64,000 nucleotides of DNA from Pseudomonas anuradhapurensis (GCF_014269225.2 NZ_CP077097.1:1370001-1434000), one strand, 5' to 3'; shown: positions 29,001 to 38,246, counted from the first letter of the stretch. A program made the numbers and translations. Notes: a model not told the origin generated them from the letters alone.

Positions 29001-29546
29001 GTCCAGGCTGCGGGTACCGAAAACGATGGCGAACAGTGCCAGCACCAGCGATACCACCAGCGCGGTGTCCTGCACGCGGGTGCCGGTGGCGTCGGCGCTG
29101 GCGCCGATCAGCAGGTTCACGCCCAGCACGATGCCTTTCAGTTGCAAGGCGATATAGGGCAACACGCCGACCAGGCAGATCAATGCCACCACCACCGCCA
29201 GGGTCTGCGACTTGCCGTAGCGTGCGGCGATGAAATCGGCGATCGAGGTGATGTTCTGCTGTTTGCTGATCAGCACCATCTTCTGCAGTACCCATGGGGC
29301 GAAGATCAACAGCAGCACCGGGCCCAGGTAGATCGGCAGGAACGCCCAGAGCTGTTCGGCGGCCTGGCCGACCGCGCCGAAGAAGGTCCAGCTGGTGCAG
29401 TACACCGCCAGCGACAGGCTGTACACCCAGGCACGCAGTTTCGGCGGCAACGGCGTGCTGCGGCGGTCGCCATAGAAGGCGATGGCGAACATGATGGCCA
29501 TATAGGCCAGGGCGACCACGGCGATCAGCCCGCTGGACAACGACAT
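26070..29546 (-). CDS. crbS: SLC5-linked hybrid histidine kinase (CrbS/MxtR-type)
   Basis: Protein of 1158 residues. Residues 1-500 form a sodium/solute symporter-like domain of about 13 membrane segments (YTLVLPIAAHSVGWS near its end). A linker that should hold the STAC region follows, then PAS (about 625-740), a dimerisation/phosphoacceptor helix with His806 in FLAAVSHDLMQPLNAARLF, an ATPase domain with NFLTNALRYG, and a C-terminal receiver with Asp1088 in LALVDYHLDD. This matches CrbS/MxtR of pseudomonads, which with CrbR/ErdR controls acetate use. The partner regulator is not in the window. The membrane part may sense or transport its ligand. Confidence 0.85.
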   Translation of the reverse strand: MSLSSGLIAVVALAYMAIMFAIAFYGDRRSTPLPPKLRAWVYSLSLAVYCTSWTFFGAVGQAAEQLWAFLPIYLGPVLLLIFAPWVLQKMVLISKQQNITSIADFIAARYGKSQTLAVVVALICLVGVLPYIALQLKGIVLGVNLLIGASADATGTRVQDTALVVSLVLALFAIVFGTRSLDVTEHHRGMVLAIAFESLIKLLAFLAVGVFVVFNLYDGFDDLFSQARQSVHLQDYWQETINWPSMVVQTAVAMMAIICLPRQFHVTVVENIEPQDMRLARWVFPMYLALAALFVVPIALAGQMLLPGTVISDSFVISLPLAEAHPSLALLAFIGGASAATGMVIVEAVALSTMVSNDMLLPWLLRRTNAERPFEAFRHWMLSVRRVTIVVILLLAYVSYRLLGSTASLATIGQIAFAAVTQLTPAMLGALYWKQANRRGVFAGLAAGIFLWFYTLVLPIAAHSVGWSLQLFPGLAWLHGNPLNLPISPLTQGVVLSLAGNFTLFGWVSLLSRTRVSEHWQAGRFIGQQTSARPSSKPLLAVQIDDLLTLASRFVGEERARQSFIRFAYRQGKGFNPNQNADGDWIEHTERLLAGVLGTSSTRAVVKAAIEGRDMQLEDVVRIADEASEVLQFNRALLQGAIENINQGISVVDQNLHLVAWNRRYLELFNYPDGLISVGRPIADIIRYNAERGLCGPGEAQVHVARRLHWMRQGRAHSSERLFPNGRVIELIGNPMPGGGFVMSFTDITPFREAEQALREANESLEQRVAERTFELSQLNQALSEAKSHAEAVSQSKTRFLAAVSHDLMQPLNAARLFSAALSQQAEGMNEEARQLVQHMDSSLRSAEELISDLLDISRLENGKITPDPKPFALNELFDTLGAEFKVLAAEKGLEFRLRGSRLRVESDMKLLRRVLQNFLTNALRYGKSPILLGVRRQGERLWLEVWDRGPGIADDKLQVIFQEFKRLDSHQTRAEKGLGLGLAIADGLCRVLGHTLEVRSWPGTGTVFRVSVPIARQAAPVASAPAEQAGQPLAGLHVLCVDNEDSILIGMNSLLSRWGCQVWTARNQAECEALLAKGMRPHLALVDYHLDDGETGIGLMGWLRARLGEPVPGVVISADGSKETLAMVHASGLDYLAKPVKPAALRALLNRHLSLVQ

Positions 29547-29729
29547 GAAGACTCCGAAGCAAAAAAGATAACGCGGTCCCGATCAACCAGTCTGGCACGC
29601 AGGTGCCGCTTCGTCAGCGCAGACCATGGTCGCAGTGGCAGGTGGTCGCAGGGTGCAGCTGCAACCTGTGCCGGCGCCTGCGCCTGCTCCTGTTCGAGGG
29701 TACCCGCGTGGCAGCCGGCACAGGCATCG

Positions 29730-30908
29730 TCACCCTCGGCGGGTACCCAGCCAATAGAACACCCCCGCCAGTATCACCGACAACACCAGCAGGTAGAAGA
29801 TCGCCCCCGGCCACAGCTGCACCAGGGCAAATCCCACCATCACCGGCCCCAGCGCTGCCCCCAGGTTGGACAGGTTCTGCGCGCCGTAATACACCCCGCG
29901 CAAGTGCTCCGGTGCGATCAGGTCGATGAACATGTATTCGGCGGGGATGACAATGATTTCGCCCAGGGTGAACACCAGCATCGCCAGGCACCACATCAGC
30001 GTCGACCCAGCCAGGGCAAAGCCCAGCAGCCCGGCGATGAACAGGCCCATCCCGGCCAGCAGCCAGGGCATCAGGCGCTGGCGGCTGATGCGTCGGCCGA
30101 TCAGGTACTGCAAGGCAATCACCGTCACAGCGTTGGTGGTCACCAGGTAACCGACCAGGCGTGCCGCCTCGCCCGGGCTGCTGGTCACCACCAGGTACTG
30201 CGACAGGTAGGCAGTGAACTGGCCGAACACCACCGCGCTCAGCACCCCGCCGAGGGTAAAGCACACCAGCCGACGGTCACTGGCCAGGCCCAGAGCCACC
30301 TGGCCGAAGCCGGCGCCGGGCTGGTCCGCTGCGCTGGCCTGCAAACCGCGGTCGCCCAGGCGCCAGTAGGCCAGGCTCATGCCCAGGCCAAGCAGGGCCG
30401 AGGCGATGAATGGCAGGTGGCCGTCCAGCTCCAGCAGGGCCACGCCCAGCAGCGGCCCGGCAGCGTAGCCGATGTTGCTGAGGGTGTACTTGATGGCGAA
30501 CACCTCGGCCCGCTCTTCCACTGGCAGCAACGCGCAGAAGCCCGCCTTGGCGGCGATGTCGACCACTGCCAGGGCCAGGTTTATCAGCACCAGGCAAATG
30601 AAAAACAGCATCGCTGCGCGGCTGGCAACGGCACCGACGAATGCCAACGCGAACAGCAGCGTGCAAGCGCTGACCAGCGTGTGGTTGCGCAAGGTATCGA
30701 CCAGGTGGCCGCCATACAGGCTCAACAGCGAGGCGACAATCAGCGCACCGCCGATCAGCAGGCCGATCTGGCTGATCGGCAACTGGAAGTTGTCGGCCAG
30801 GTAGACCACCAGGTAGGGCAGGGTGAGGGCGCGAGCGACGGTGAGCGTGAAGGTAGTGAGCAGGAGCAGGCGAACGGTGTGCGGGTAGCGCTTTATGGCG
30901 GCGAGCAT
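29730..30908 (-). CDS. MFS transporter, MdtH-like
   Basis: Protein of 392 residues with twelve likely membrane segments. The first helices contain FTLTVARALTLPYLVVYLAD, like MdtH and other drug-efflux MFS proteins. The cytoplasmic loop motif is the GGHLVDTLRNH segment near 65. I start at ATG 30908, which has AAGGA seven bases upstream. A much longer open frame to 31124 exists but has no signals. It is divergent from the GntR gene, whose AT-rich palindrome lies in the shared region, so common control is possible. Substrate unknown. Confidence 0.8.
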   Translation of the reverse strand: MLAAIKRYPHTVRLLLLTTFTLTVARALTLPYLVVYLADNFQLPISQIGLLIGGALIVASLLSLYGGHLVDTLRNHTLVSACTLLFALAFVGAVASRAAMLFFICLVLINLALAVVDIAAKAGFCALLPVEERAEVFAIKYTLSNIGYAAGPLLGVALLELDGHLPFIASALLGLGMSLAYWRLGDRGLQASAADQPGAGFGQVALGLASDRRLVCFTLGGVLSAVVFGQFTAYLSQYLVVTSSPGEAARLVGYLVTTNAVTVIALQYLIGRRISRQRLMPWLLAGMGLFIAGLLGFALAGSTLMWCLAMLVFTLGEIIVIPAEYMFIDLIAPEHLRGVYYGAQNLSNLGAALGPVMVGFALVQLWPGAIFYLLVLSVILAGVFYWLGTRRG

Positions 30909-31078
30909 TGCCACATCCTTGTTGTGCTGATGTATGCCGGGCACAAGCATAAGCAATATCGCGAGGTGCACGCGATCCCGGTAAGCGTGCCTCGAGTTGC
31001 CGATCAGCATCGACGGCCCCGGCGACAGGTGGAGCATTGACAGCCCGTCAGCTAAGGGGAATACTCTGGAAAAATTCA

Positions 31079-31094
31079 TATATATGTTTATATA
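31079..31094. promoter_or_regulatory. AT-rich palindrome, candidate GntR operator
   Basis: TATATA-TGTT-TATATA is a 6-4-6 palindrome 21 bases before the GntR start, in the gap between two divergent genes. In this GC-rich genome such a run is conspicuous. Autoregulation is an inference. A similar 6-4-6 palindrome lies at 36182-36197 ahead of the chemoreceptor. Confidence 0.5.
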
Positions 31095-31114
31095 ACAAGA
31101 CGAGAGCGAGACCC

Positions 31115-31846
31115 ATGCACCCACTGACCGGTGATGCTCGACTGCCCCGCTACCAACAACTGCGCGACCATATGGTCGCGCAGATTGCCAACAACCGCTG
31201 GCGCCCGGGTGAGGCGATCCCGACCGAAGCAGCCCTGGCCAACGAGTTCGGCATGTCGGTCGGCACCGTGCGCAAGGCTGTCGATGTGCTGGTCGCCGAA
31301 GGCGTGCTGGAGCGCCAGCAGGGGCGCGGCACTTTCATCCGCCGGCCGCAGTTCCAGTCTTCGCTCTTCCGTTTCTTCCGCTTCGAAGCCGTCAATGGCG
31401 AACGCGTGGTGCCAGAAAGCCGCATCCTTTCCATCGAGCCGCTGGCCGCACCCTCGGCGGTTGCCGAAGCGCTGGGGCTGGCATTGGAAACCGAAGTGAT
31501 CCGCATCGTCCGTACCCGTCTGCTCGGCGCCCAGCCGGTGCTGGCCGAAGAGATCTGGCTGCCGCGCCAGACCTTCCAGCCGCTGCTCGACGTTGACCTG
31601 AACAGCAAGGGCCCGCTGCTATACCCGATCTACGAGGAGCTGTGCGGGCAGCTGGTCGCCTACGCCGAAGAAACCCTGACCGCCGAGGCGGTCGACGCGG
31701 TGCATGGCCGCCTGCTGCAACTACCGGTCGATAGCCCGGTGGTGGTGATCGAGCGCCTGGCCCGTGACTACGCCGGCAAGCCATTGGAATGGCGCCGCTC
31801 GCGTGGTCATGCGCAGCACTTCCGCTACCGCATCGACATCCGCTAA
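31115..31846 (+). CDS. GntR family regulator (HutC/UTRA type)
   Basis: Protein of 243 residues. The N-terminal winged helix has PRYQQLRDHMVAQI, GEAIPTEAALANEFGMSVGT and VRKAVDVLVAEGVLERQQGRGTFI (about 10-75). The C-terminal UTRA effector domain (about 90-240) has EEIWLPRQTFQPLL and ends in RSRGHAQHFRYRIDI, as in HutC-type regulators that bind small metabolites. It heads a co-directional block with an MFS importer and an amidohydrolase and most likely controls them. Start chosen at the first ATG before LTGDARLPRYQ. Confidence 0.87.
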   Translation: MHPLTGDARLPRYQQLRDHMVAQIANNRWRPGEAIPTEAALANEFGMSVGTVRKAVDVLVAEGVLERQQGRGTFIRRPQFQSSLFRFFRFEAVNGERVVPESRILSIEPLAAPSAVAEALGLALETEVIRIVRTRLLGAQPVLAEEIWLPRQTFQPLLDVDLNSKGPLLYPIYEELCGQLVAYAEETLTAEAVDAVHGRLLQLPVDSPVVVIERLARDYAGKPLEWRRSRGHAQHFRYRIDIR

Positions 31847-31970
31847 GCCGGCCGCTTCCCCCGGTTACCCCATCTGCGCCGCGCTGCCACGGCGCAGTAG
31901 CTTTGCCTGCGCGGTCGCCAGCGCTTGTGCACGCCCGGCCGTAACACACACAACCAGAAGGATAACAATC

Positions 31971-33245
31971 ATGTTCAGTTGGTATCGTCAGATCACCTCA
32001 CGGGAGCGCAAGACATTCTGGGCCTGCTTCGGCGGCTGGTCGCTCGATGCGCTGGAAGTGCAGATGTTCGGCCTGGCCATCCCCGCGCTGATTGCCGCGT
32101 TCTCCCTGACCAAGGGCGACGCCGGCCTGATCAGCGGCCTGACCCTGGTGACTTCGGCAATCGGCGGCTGGCTGGGCGGCACCCTGTCCGACCGCTACGG
32201 CCGCGTGCGCACCTTGCAGTGGATGATTCTCTGGTTCTCGTCCTTCACCTTCCTCTCGGCGTTCGTCACCGGCTTCTACCCACTGCTGTTCGTCAAGGCC
32301 ATGCAAGGCTTCGGCATCGGTGGCGAATGGGCTGCTGGCGCAGTGCTGATGGCGGAAACCATCAACCCGAAATACCGCGGCAAGGTCATGGGTACAGTAC
32401 AGAGCGCCTGGGCCGTAGGTTGGGGGCTGGCGGTGGCGCTGTTCACGTTGATCTACTCGCTGGTGCCGCAGGAATTCGCCTGGCGGGTGATGTTCTTCGT
32501 CGGCTTGCTGCCGTCGTTGCTGATCATCTGGGTGCGCCGCAACGTGCCTGAGCCGGACAGCTTCCAGCGTTTGCAGAAAGAAAACGCCATCCCCACCAGC
32601 TTCTTCCGCTCCATGGCCGGCATCTTCCGCCCGGAACTGCTACGCGTGACCCTGCTCGGCGGCTTGCTTGGCCTGGGTGCCCACGGTGGCTACCACGCGG
32701 TGATGACCTGGCTGCCGACCTTCCTCAAGACCGAACGCAACCTTTCGGTGCTGAACTCCGGGGGCTACCTGGCAGTGATCATCGTGGCCTTCTGGTGTGG
32801 CTGCGTGGTCAGTGGCCTGCTGATCGACCGCATCGGCCGCCGCAAGAACATCCTGCTGTTCGCCCTGTGCTGCGTGCTGACCGTGCAGGCTTACGTGTTC
32901 TTTCCGCTGAGCAACACGCAGATGCTGTTCCTCGGCTTCCCGCTGGGTTTCTTCGCCGCCGGCATCCCGGCCAGCCTGGGCGCGTTCTTCAACGAGCTTT
33001 ACCCGGCGGAAGTGCGTGGTGCCGGGGTGGGCTTCTGCTACAACTTCGGCCGCGTGCTGTCGGCGGTATTCCCGTTCCTGGTCGGCCACATGAGCGAGTC
33101 GATGTCACTGGGCAGTGCCATCGGCATCGACGCCGGTATCGCCTATGGCGTGGCCGTGATCGCCGCCCTGTGCCTGCCGGAGACTCGTGGTCGCAACCTC
33201 GAATCCACACCCGCTCCGGAAATGGCCGGCGCGGTCGCCAAGTAA
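31971..33245 (+). CDS. MFS transporter, aromatic acid:H+ symporter-like
   Basis: Protein of 424 residues, twelve membrane segments. It carries features of the AAHS/metabolite:H+ symporter group: WSLDALEVQMFGLAIPAL in helix 1 with an Asp, GGTLSDRYGRVRTLQW between helices 2 and 3, GIGGEWAAGAVLMAE in helix 4, and GLLIDRIGRRKN in the second half. Such proteins import benzoate-like or small organic acids with protons. AGAAGGA precedes the ATG. It lies between the GntR gene and an amidohydrolase, so substrate, sensor and first enzyme may belong together. Confidence 0.85.
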   Translation: MFSWYRQITSRERKTFWACFGGWSLDALEVQMFGLAIPALIAAFSLTKGDAGLISGLTLVTSAIGGWLGGTLSDRYGRVRTLQWMILWFSSFTFLSAFVTGFYPLLFVKAMQGFGIGGEWAAGAVLMAETINPKYRGKVMGTVQSAWAVGWGLAVALFTLIYSLVPQEFAWRVMFFVGLLPSLLIIWVRRNVPEPDSFQRLQKENAIPTSFFRSMAGIFRPELLRVTLLGGLLGLGAHGGYHAVMTWLPTFLKTERNLSVLNSGGYLAVIIVAFWCGCVVSGLLIDRIGRRKNILLFALCCVLTVQAYVFFPLSNTQMLFLGFPLGFFAAGIPASLGAFFNELYPAEVRGAGVGFCYNFGRVLSAVFPFLVGHMSESMSLGSAIGIDAGIAYGVAVIAALCLPETRGRNLESTPAPEMAGAVAK

Positions 33246-33260
33246 CCTGACATTGTCTAT

Positions 33261-34103
33261 ATGAGAACCATGCCCGACGCTCCTGCTGCATACCTCACCG
33301 CCATCGATAGCCACGCCCATGTCTTCAGCCGCTGGCTGAACCTTGCCAGCGAGCGGCGCTACGCGCCCAGCTACGATGCGCCGCTGGGTGACTACCTGAG
33401 CCAGTTGCAGGTTCATGGTTTCAGCCATGGCGTGCTGGTGCAACCCAGCTTCCTCGGTACTGACAACCGCTATCTGCTCAGTGCCCTGCAAACCATGCCG
33501 GGGCAGCTGCGCGGGGTGGTGATGCTGGAGCATGACGTCGAGCGTGAGAGCCTGGATGAAATGGCCCGGCTGGGGGTGCGTGGTGTACGCCTGAACCTCA
33601 TGGGCCAGACGCTGCCTGACTTGACCGACGCCGGATGGCGGCCGTTGCTCGAGCGCATTGGCGAGCAGGGCTGGCATCTGGAGCTGCACCGGCAGATAGC
33701 CGATATCCCGGCGTTGGTGCGGGCGCTGCAACCTTATGGCCTGGACATCGTGATCGACCACTTCGGCCGGCCCGATGCCCGCCGTGGGCTGGGGCAACCT
33801 GGATTTGCCGAACTGCTGGCCCTGGGAGGGCAGGGCAAGGTGTGGGTGAAGGTTTCGGGCATCTATCGGCTGGAAGGCTCGGCCGAGGAAAATCTGGCGT
33901 TTGCCCGTTCGGCACTGTGTGCGCTGGAGGCGCATTATGGTGCGCAGCGCTTGATGTGGGGCAGTGACTGGCCGCATACCCAGCATGAGTCGGCGGTAAG
34001 CTTCGGTACTGCTGTCGAACAGTTCGAGGCCTTGGGCTGCTCGGCGCAATTGCGTCGAGCCCTGTTGGGGGATACCGCGCGGGCTTTGTTTGGTTTCGAG
34101 TAG
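33261..34103 (+). CDS. Amidohydrolase family protein (lactonase-like TIM barrel)
   Basis: Protein of 280 residues of the amidohydrolase-2 group, which includes 2-pyrone-4,6-dicarboxylate lactonase and 4-sulfomuconolactone hydrolase. Metal-site motifs: DSHAHVF (Asp16, His18, His20), GVRLNLMG near 112, LELHRQ near 139, IDHFGRP near 168 and MWGSDWPHTQ near 237. It probably opens a lactone or hydrolyses a similar ring product of the compound brought in by the preceding MFS gene; this is inference from context. A second ATG three codons in is an alternative start; neither has a strong ribosome site. Confidence 0.8.
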   Translation: MRTMPDAPAAYLTAIDSHAHVFSRWLNLASERRYAPSYDAPLGDYLSQLQVHGFSHGVLVQPSFLGTDNRYLLSALQTMPGQLRGVVMLEHDVERESLDEMARLGVRGVRLNLMGQTLPDLTDAGWRPLLERIGEQGWHLELHRQIADIPALVRALQPYGLDIVIDHFGRPDARRGLGQPGFAELLALGGQGKVWVKVSGIYRLEGSAEENLAFARSALCALEAHYGAQRLMWGSDWPHTQHESAVSFGTAVEQFEALGCSAQLRRALLGDTARALFGFE

Positions 34104-34201
34104 GCGGTTGACTGCTACCTCTTGAGCAGTACGGTCCGCGCAGGAGCGGCCTTTTCGCGACACCAGGCCGTTCCTGCAAAAAACCTACAGCGATTCGCAG
34201 C

Positions 34202-36121
34202 TTACAGCCTGAAGTGGCTGATCATCTGCTGTAACTGGCCACCCAGGCGCGCCAGTTCCACGCTGGACGCCGATGTCTGCTGGCTCGCCTCCGCCGTCTG
34301 CTCGGAGATATCCCGCACCCTGACCACACTGCGGCTGATCCCTTCAGCCACCGCACTCTGCTGCGCTGATGCTGCGGCAATCTGCTGGTTCATCGACTGG
34401 ATCCCGGAAACCCGTTGGGTTATCCCTTCCAGCGCCTGCCCCGCCTCGCGCACCAGCGCAACACTGCTCGCAGTCAAGCTCTGGCTTTCTTCCATCAATT
34501 CGCTGACCGAACGCGTGCCTTGTTCCAGGCTGCCGATCGCCTGCTCGATCTCCTCGGTAGACGCCTGGGTGCGCTGGGCCAGGCTGCGTACCTCATCTGC
34601 CACCACCGCAAAACCACGCCCGGCTTCACCCGCCCGGGCCGCTTCGATGGCAGCATTCAGCGCCAGCAGGTTGGTCTGCTCGGCCACCGCCTTGATCACA
34701 TCCATGACCTTGCCGATACGCTGGCTTTCGCTGCGCAGCGCATTCATCGCCTCACCGGTGGCGCCTACCTGGTTGGCCAAGCGGTCGATCTGCGCCACCG
34801 CGCGGCTGACCACGTTGTCGCCTGCGCGGGCTTCGTCGTCGGTAGCGCTGGCGGCCTGCGAAGCTTCATCGGCATTGCTTGCCACTTCGTGCACGGTGGC
34901 GGCCATTTCCTGCATTGCGGTGGCCACCTGGTCGGTTTCGACTTTCTGGTTGTTGGCGCCGGCGCTGGTCTGTTCGGTGATGGCCGACAGCTCTTCGGTA
35001 GCGCTGGCAATCTGCGAAATGCCGTCGCGCACGTGGGTAATCAATGCCCGAAGGTTGCCGGTCATGCGCTGCAGTGCGTTCTGCAACTGGCCCACCTCGT
35101 CGCGGCGGGTACTGTTCGGCTGTTCGCCGAGGTCGCCCGCAGCCACCTGCTCCATGGCCTTCAGCACCTGGCGCAACGGCGCGCTGACCTGGCGGGCGAT
35201 CAGTACTGCGGCCAACCCGCCAACCAGCAGGGCGAGCAGGGTGGTGACGATCTGCAGGGTCTTGGCGAACTGGCTGTCCTCGACCACTGACGTAGCCTGG
35301 GCATCGAGCAATTGGCCGATCAAGCCATTGAGCGTTTCCACGTCATTGCCCATCGCCGTACGGTAGGCCACCAGCTTGCTCACCTCGCCACGGAATGTTT
35401 CCACGGCGTCGGCATAGGCGCGCACCTGTCGGATCAACTGGTCGAATTCCCCGGCGAACTGACCGTTGAATGTGGCTACCAGTCCAGGCAGGTCGTTTAC
35501 CGTGGTGGCGACCTGCGCGTTCATCAGCTTTTCGGTATCGGTGTTGGTGTTCCCGGTGTAGCCACGCACGTGGTAGCGCAGAAGGATCAGGTTTTCACGA
35601 ATCTGGTTGATCGCTTCGCTGCGCACAAAACGCAGTTCGGCATCGGGCAGGGCGCGGACCTGCTCGCGAATGCGCTCGATGCTGCTGAACGACTGTGTGG
35701 CCAGCACGCCCATGTCCTTCTGTGCGGTGCGCATTTTCTGGTAGGACGCGAAGCTCAGCGCCTGGTTGCCGGCATACGCCTGCAGGGCCTGGTCAGCTTG
35801 GCCGAGCAGCGCCAGGTTTTGCGGCTTCACCAACGTGCTGCGCAGTTTGTCCAACGGTTTCTGGAAAGCATCCAGTGCCGCCTGCAGTGCCTTGCCTTCG
35901 TTTTCGTCGCCGTTAGCCATGGCATGGCGCAGGCGCGCTACGCGTAAGTCGCCCAGTGCATCGTTGAGGGCGGATACATCGCTGACCACTTGGCTGCGGC
36001 GCACCAGGCTGCCCAGCGCGTCCCAGCCAATCAGCGACTGGGCTAAGGTCAGGCACAGCACCAGACCGAAACCGAGGAAGAGCTTATTGGCGATTCTCAG
36101 GTCGCCGAACCAGGTAAACAT
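34202..36121 (-). CDS. Methyl-accepting chemotaxis protein with a helical bimodular (McpS-like) sensor
   Basis: Protein of 639 residues. First membrane span at 11-30, an all-helical periplasmic domain of about 250 residues (ca. 31-285), second span near 288-308, HAMP (ca. 310-360) and a signalling domain with the conserved tip [20 protein letters not shown]. The length and helical sensor match the HBM group typified by P. putida McpS, which senses TCA intermediates. There is no C-terminal CheR-binding pentapeptide (it ends SHFRL). Its neighbours (organic-acid importer and lactonase) suggest the attractant could be the same kind of compound. A lone gene, convergent with the amidohydrolase. Confidence 0.88.
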   Translation of the reverse strand: MFTWFGDLRIANKLFLGFGLVLCLTLAQSLIGWDALGSLVRRSQVVSDVSALNDALGDLRVARLRHAMANGDENEGKALQAALDAFQKPLDKLRSTLVKPQNLALLGQADQALQAYAGNQALSFASYQKMRTAQKDMGVLATQSFSSIERIREQVRALPDAELRFVRSEAINQIRENLILLRYHVRGYTGNTNTDTEKLMNAQVATTVNDLPGLVATFNGQFAGEFDQLIRQVRAYADAVETFRGEVSKLVAYRTAMGNDVETLNGLIGQLLDAQATSVVEDSQFAKTLQIVTTLLALLVGGLAAVLIARQVSAPLRQVLKAMEQVAAGDLGEQPNSTRRDEVGQLQNALQRMTGNLRALITHVRDGISQIASATEELSAITEQTSAGANNQKVETDQVATAMQEMAATVHEVASNADEASQAASATDDEARAGDNVVSRAVAQIDRLANQVGATGEAMNALRSESQRIGKVMDVIKAVAEQTNLLALNAAIEAARAGEAGRGFAVVADEVRSLAQRTQASTEEIEQAIGSLEQGTRSVSELMEESQSLTASSVALVREAGQALEGITQRVSGIQSMNQQIAAASAQQSAVAEGISRSVVRVRDISEQTAEASQQTSASSVELARLGGQLQQMISHFRL

Positions 36122-36181
36122 AAACTGCTGAGCCCCTTTCTTGTGTATTGGAGGAGACCGGAGGTCTGTTTTTTCTGTCGG

Positions 36182-36197
36182 ATATAGTCATCTATAT
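36182..36197. promoter_or_regulatory. AT-rich palindrome upstream of the chemoreceptor gene
   Basis: ATATAG-TCAT-CTATAT, a perfect 6-4-6 palindrome 61 bases ahead of the chemoreceptor start on the minus strand and about 160 bases before the fusion gene on the plus strand. It has the same geometry as the site before the GntR gene. A GGTCT hairpin with a T-run (36155-36176) lies next to it. Confidence 0.4.
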
Positions 36198-36359
36198 GAA
36201 TTGTCGGCGGGTGCGACGCAACCTTGATCGTGCAGCGCAAAAATAATGGCACTTGGCTATGTTTAGCCGGCGCTTGCCAGCCAACCCATTTCCCATGCAG
36301 ATTTGTGGCTTGCCGCGCCTGGCAAGCCTCCAATCGAAAAGCCCTCAGGACCAAGGACG

Positions 36360-38237
36360 ATGAGTCATTCCTCGCAATTCACCTTGCTCGGCAAGCGGCG
36401 TTTCCTGCCGTTCTTCATCACCCAGTCGCTGGGTGCGTTCAACGACAACCTGTTCAAGCAGTCGCTGATCCTGGCGATCCTGTTCAAGCTCAGCCTGGGC
36501 GACGGCGACCGTTCGATCTGGGTCAACCTGTGCGCCTTGCTGTTCATCCTGCCGTTCTTCCTGTTCTCGGCGCTGGGTGGGCAGTTTGGCGAGAAGTTCG
36601 CCAAGGACGCGCTGATCCGCGCGATCAAGCTGGCCGAGATCGCCATCATGGCGGTCGGCGCGCTCGGCTTCATCACCAACCACCTGGCGCTGATGCTGGT
36701 GGCGCTGTTCGGCATGGGCACGCATTCGGCGCTGTTCGGCCCGGTGAAATACTCGATCCTGCCGCAAGCCTTGCGCGAAGAAGAACTGGTCGGCGGCAAC
36801 GGGCTGGTGGAAACCGGTACCTTCCTGGCCATCCTCGCCGGCACCATCGGCGCCGGGGTGATGATGTCGGCCGACAGCTATGCCACGGTGGTGGCCGGCG
36901 GCGTGGTCGGCACGGCGCTGCTGGGCTACCTGGCCAGCCGCTGGATCCCGCGGGCTGCCGCCGCTTCGCCGCAAATGCCACTGGACTGGAACATCTTCAG
37001 GCAGTCCTGGGCGATCCTGCGCATGGGCCTGGGCCAGCCGCCGGCGGTGTCGCGGTCGATCGTCGGCAACTCGTGGTTCTGGTTCGTCGGGGCCATCTAC
37101 CTTACCCAGATCCCGGCCTATGCCAAGGACTGGCTGCACGGTGACGGTACGGTGGTGACCCTGGTGCTGACCCTGTTCTCGGTCGGCATCGCCCTGGGCT
37201 CGCTGCTGTGCGAGCGGCTGAGCGGGCGCAAGGTGGAAATCGGCCTGGTGCCGTTCGGCTCGTTCGGCCTGAGCCTGTTCGGCCTGCTGTGGTGGTGGCA
37301 CTCCGGCGATGTGCCAGCTGCCGCGACGGCGCACGACTGGCTGGCGCTGCTGGGCATGGGCCAGGCCTGGTGGATCCTGCTGTCGATCGTCGGCCTTGGC
37401 GTGTTCGGTGGCTTCTATATCGTGCCGCTGTATGCGCTGATCCAGGCGCGCACTGCCGAAGACCAGCGTGCCCGGGTGATCGCCGCCAACAACATTCTCA
37501 ATGCCTTGTTCATGGTGGTATCGGCGCTGCTCACCATTGCCCTGCTGGGCCTGGCCAAGCTGACCATCCCGCAGCTGTTCCTGGTGGTGTCGCTGCTCAA
37601 TATCGCGGTGAACGTGTATATCTTCAGGATCGTGCCCGAGTTCACCATGCGCTTCCTGATCTGGCTGCTCAGCCATTCGATGTACCGCGTGCAGCACCGC
37701 GGCCTCGAGCGCATTCCCGAGCAAGGTGCGGCATTGCTGGTGTGCAACCACGTGTCGTTCGTCGACGCGCTGCTGCTCGGTGGGGCGATCCGTCGGCCGA
37801 TCCGCTTTGTCATGTACTACAAGATCTACAACCTGCCAGTGCTCAACTTCGTGTTCCGCACCGCAGGTGCCATCCCGATTGCCGGGCGCAACGAAGACCT
37901 GGCCACCTACGAGCGCGCCTTCAGCCGGATTGCCGAGTACCTGGCGGATGGCGAGCTGGTGTGCATCTTCCCGGAGGGCAAGCTGACCGGGGATGGTGAA
38001 ATCGATGTGTTCAAGGGCGGCGTCAACCGCATCCTCGCAGAAACACCGGTACCGGTGATTCCGCTGGCCTTGCAGGGGCTGTGGGGCAGCTTCTTCAGCC
38101 GTGACCCGGGCAAGGGCTTTTTCAAGCGCCTGTGGTCACGGGTAACCATCGTGGCAGGCGCCGCCATCCCGGTGGAGGCCGCGCAACCAGAAGCGTTGCG
38201 TGAGCAGGTCAGCCGCCTGCGCGGCGACCTGCGCTAG
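36360..38237 (+). CDS. LplT-like MFS transporter fused to a PlsC-type acyltransferase
   Basis: Protein of 625 residues. The N-terminal 430 residues are a twelve-helix MFS domain similar to the lysophospholipid transporter LplT (FITQSLGAFNDNLFKQSLIL at 17-36, FGPVKYSILPQALREEELVG near 122). The C-terminal 190 residues are a 1-acylglycerol-3-phosphate acyltransferase domain: NHVSFVD (His464, Asp469) and FPEGKLTGDGEI near 538. Together they should flip lyso-phospholipids inward and re-acylate them. Related trifunctional proteins carry an additional acyl-ACP synthetase domain that is absent here, so acyl-ACP or acyl-CoA must come from elsewhere. Confidence 0.85.
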   Translation: MSHSSQFTLLGKRRFLPFFITQSLGAFNDNLFKQSLILAILFKLSLGDGDRSIWVNLCALLFILPFFLFSALGGQFGEKFAKDALIRAIKLAEIAIMAVGALGFITNHLALMLVALFGMGTHSALFGPVKYSILPQALREEELVGGNGLVETGTFLAILAGTIGAGVMMSADSYATVVAGGVVGTALLGYLASRWIPRAAAASPQMPLDWNIFRQSWAILRMGLGQPPAVSRSIVGNSWFWFVGAIYLTQIPAYAKDWLHGDGTVVTLVLTLFSVGIALGSLLCERLSGRKVEIGLVPFGSFGLSLFGLLWWWHSGDVPAAATAHDWLALLGMGQAWWILLSIVGLGVFGGFYIVPLYALIQARTAEDQRARVIAANNILNALFMVVSALLTIALLGLAKLTIPQLFLVVSLLNIAVNVYIFRIVPEFTMRFLIWLLSHSMYRVQHRGLERIPEQGAALLVCNHVSFVDALLLGGAIRRPIRFVMYYKIYNLPVLNFVFRTAGAIPIAGRNEDLATYERAFSRIAEYLADGELVCIFPEGKLTGDGEIDVFKGGVNRILAETPVPVIPLALQGLWGSFFSRDPGKGFFKRLWSRVTIVAGAAIPVEAAQPEALREQVSRLRGDLR

Positions 38238-38246
38238 TGGCGGGTG

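Noticed and set aside
28986..31040. A 684-codon open frame opposite the sensor kinase and MFS genes
   Set aside because: Gln/His-rich shadow frame antisense to two well-supported genes; typical of high-GC antisense reading.
36155..36176. Intrinsic terminator AGACC-GGA-GGTCT with a T-run
   Set aside because: No plus-strand gene ends before it, and it lies in the upstream region of a minus-strand gene; a stem of five pairs is too weak to call.
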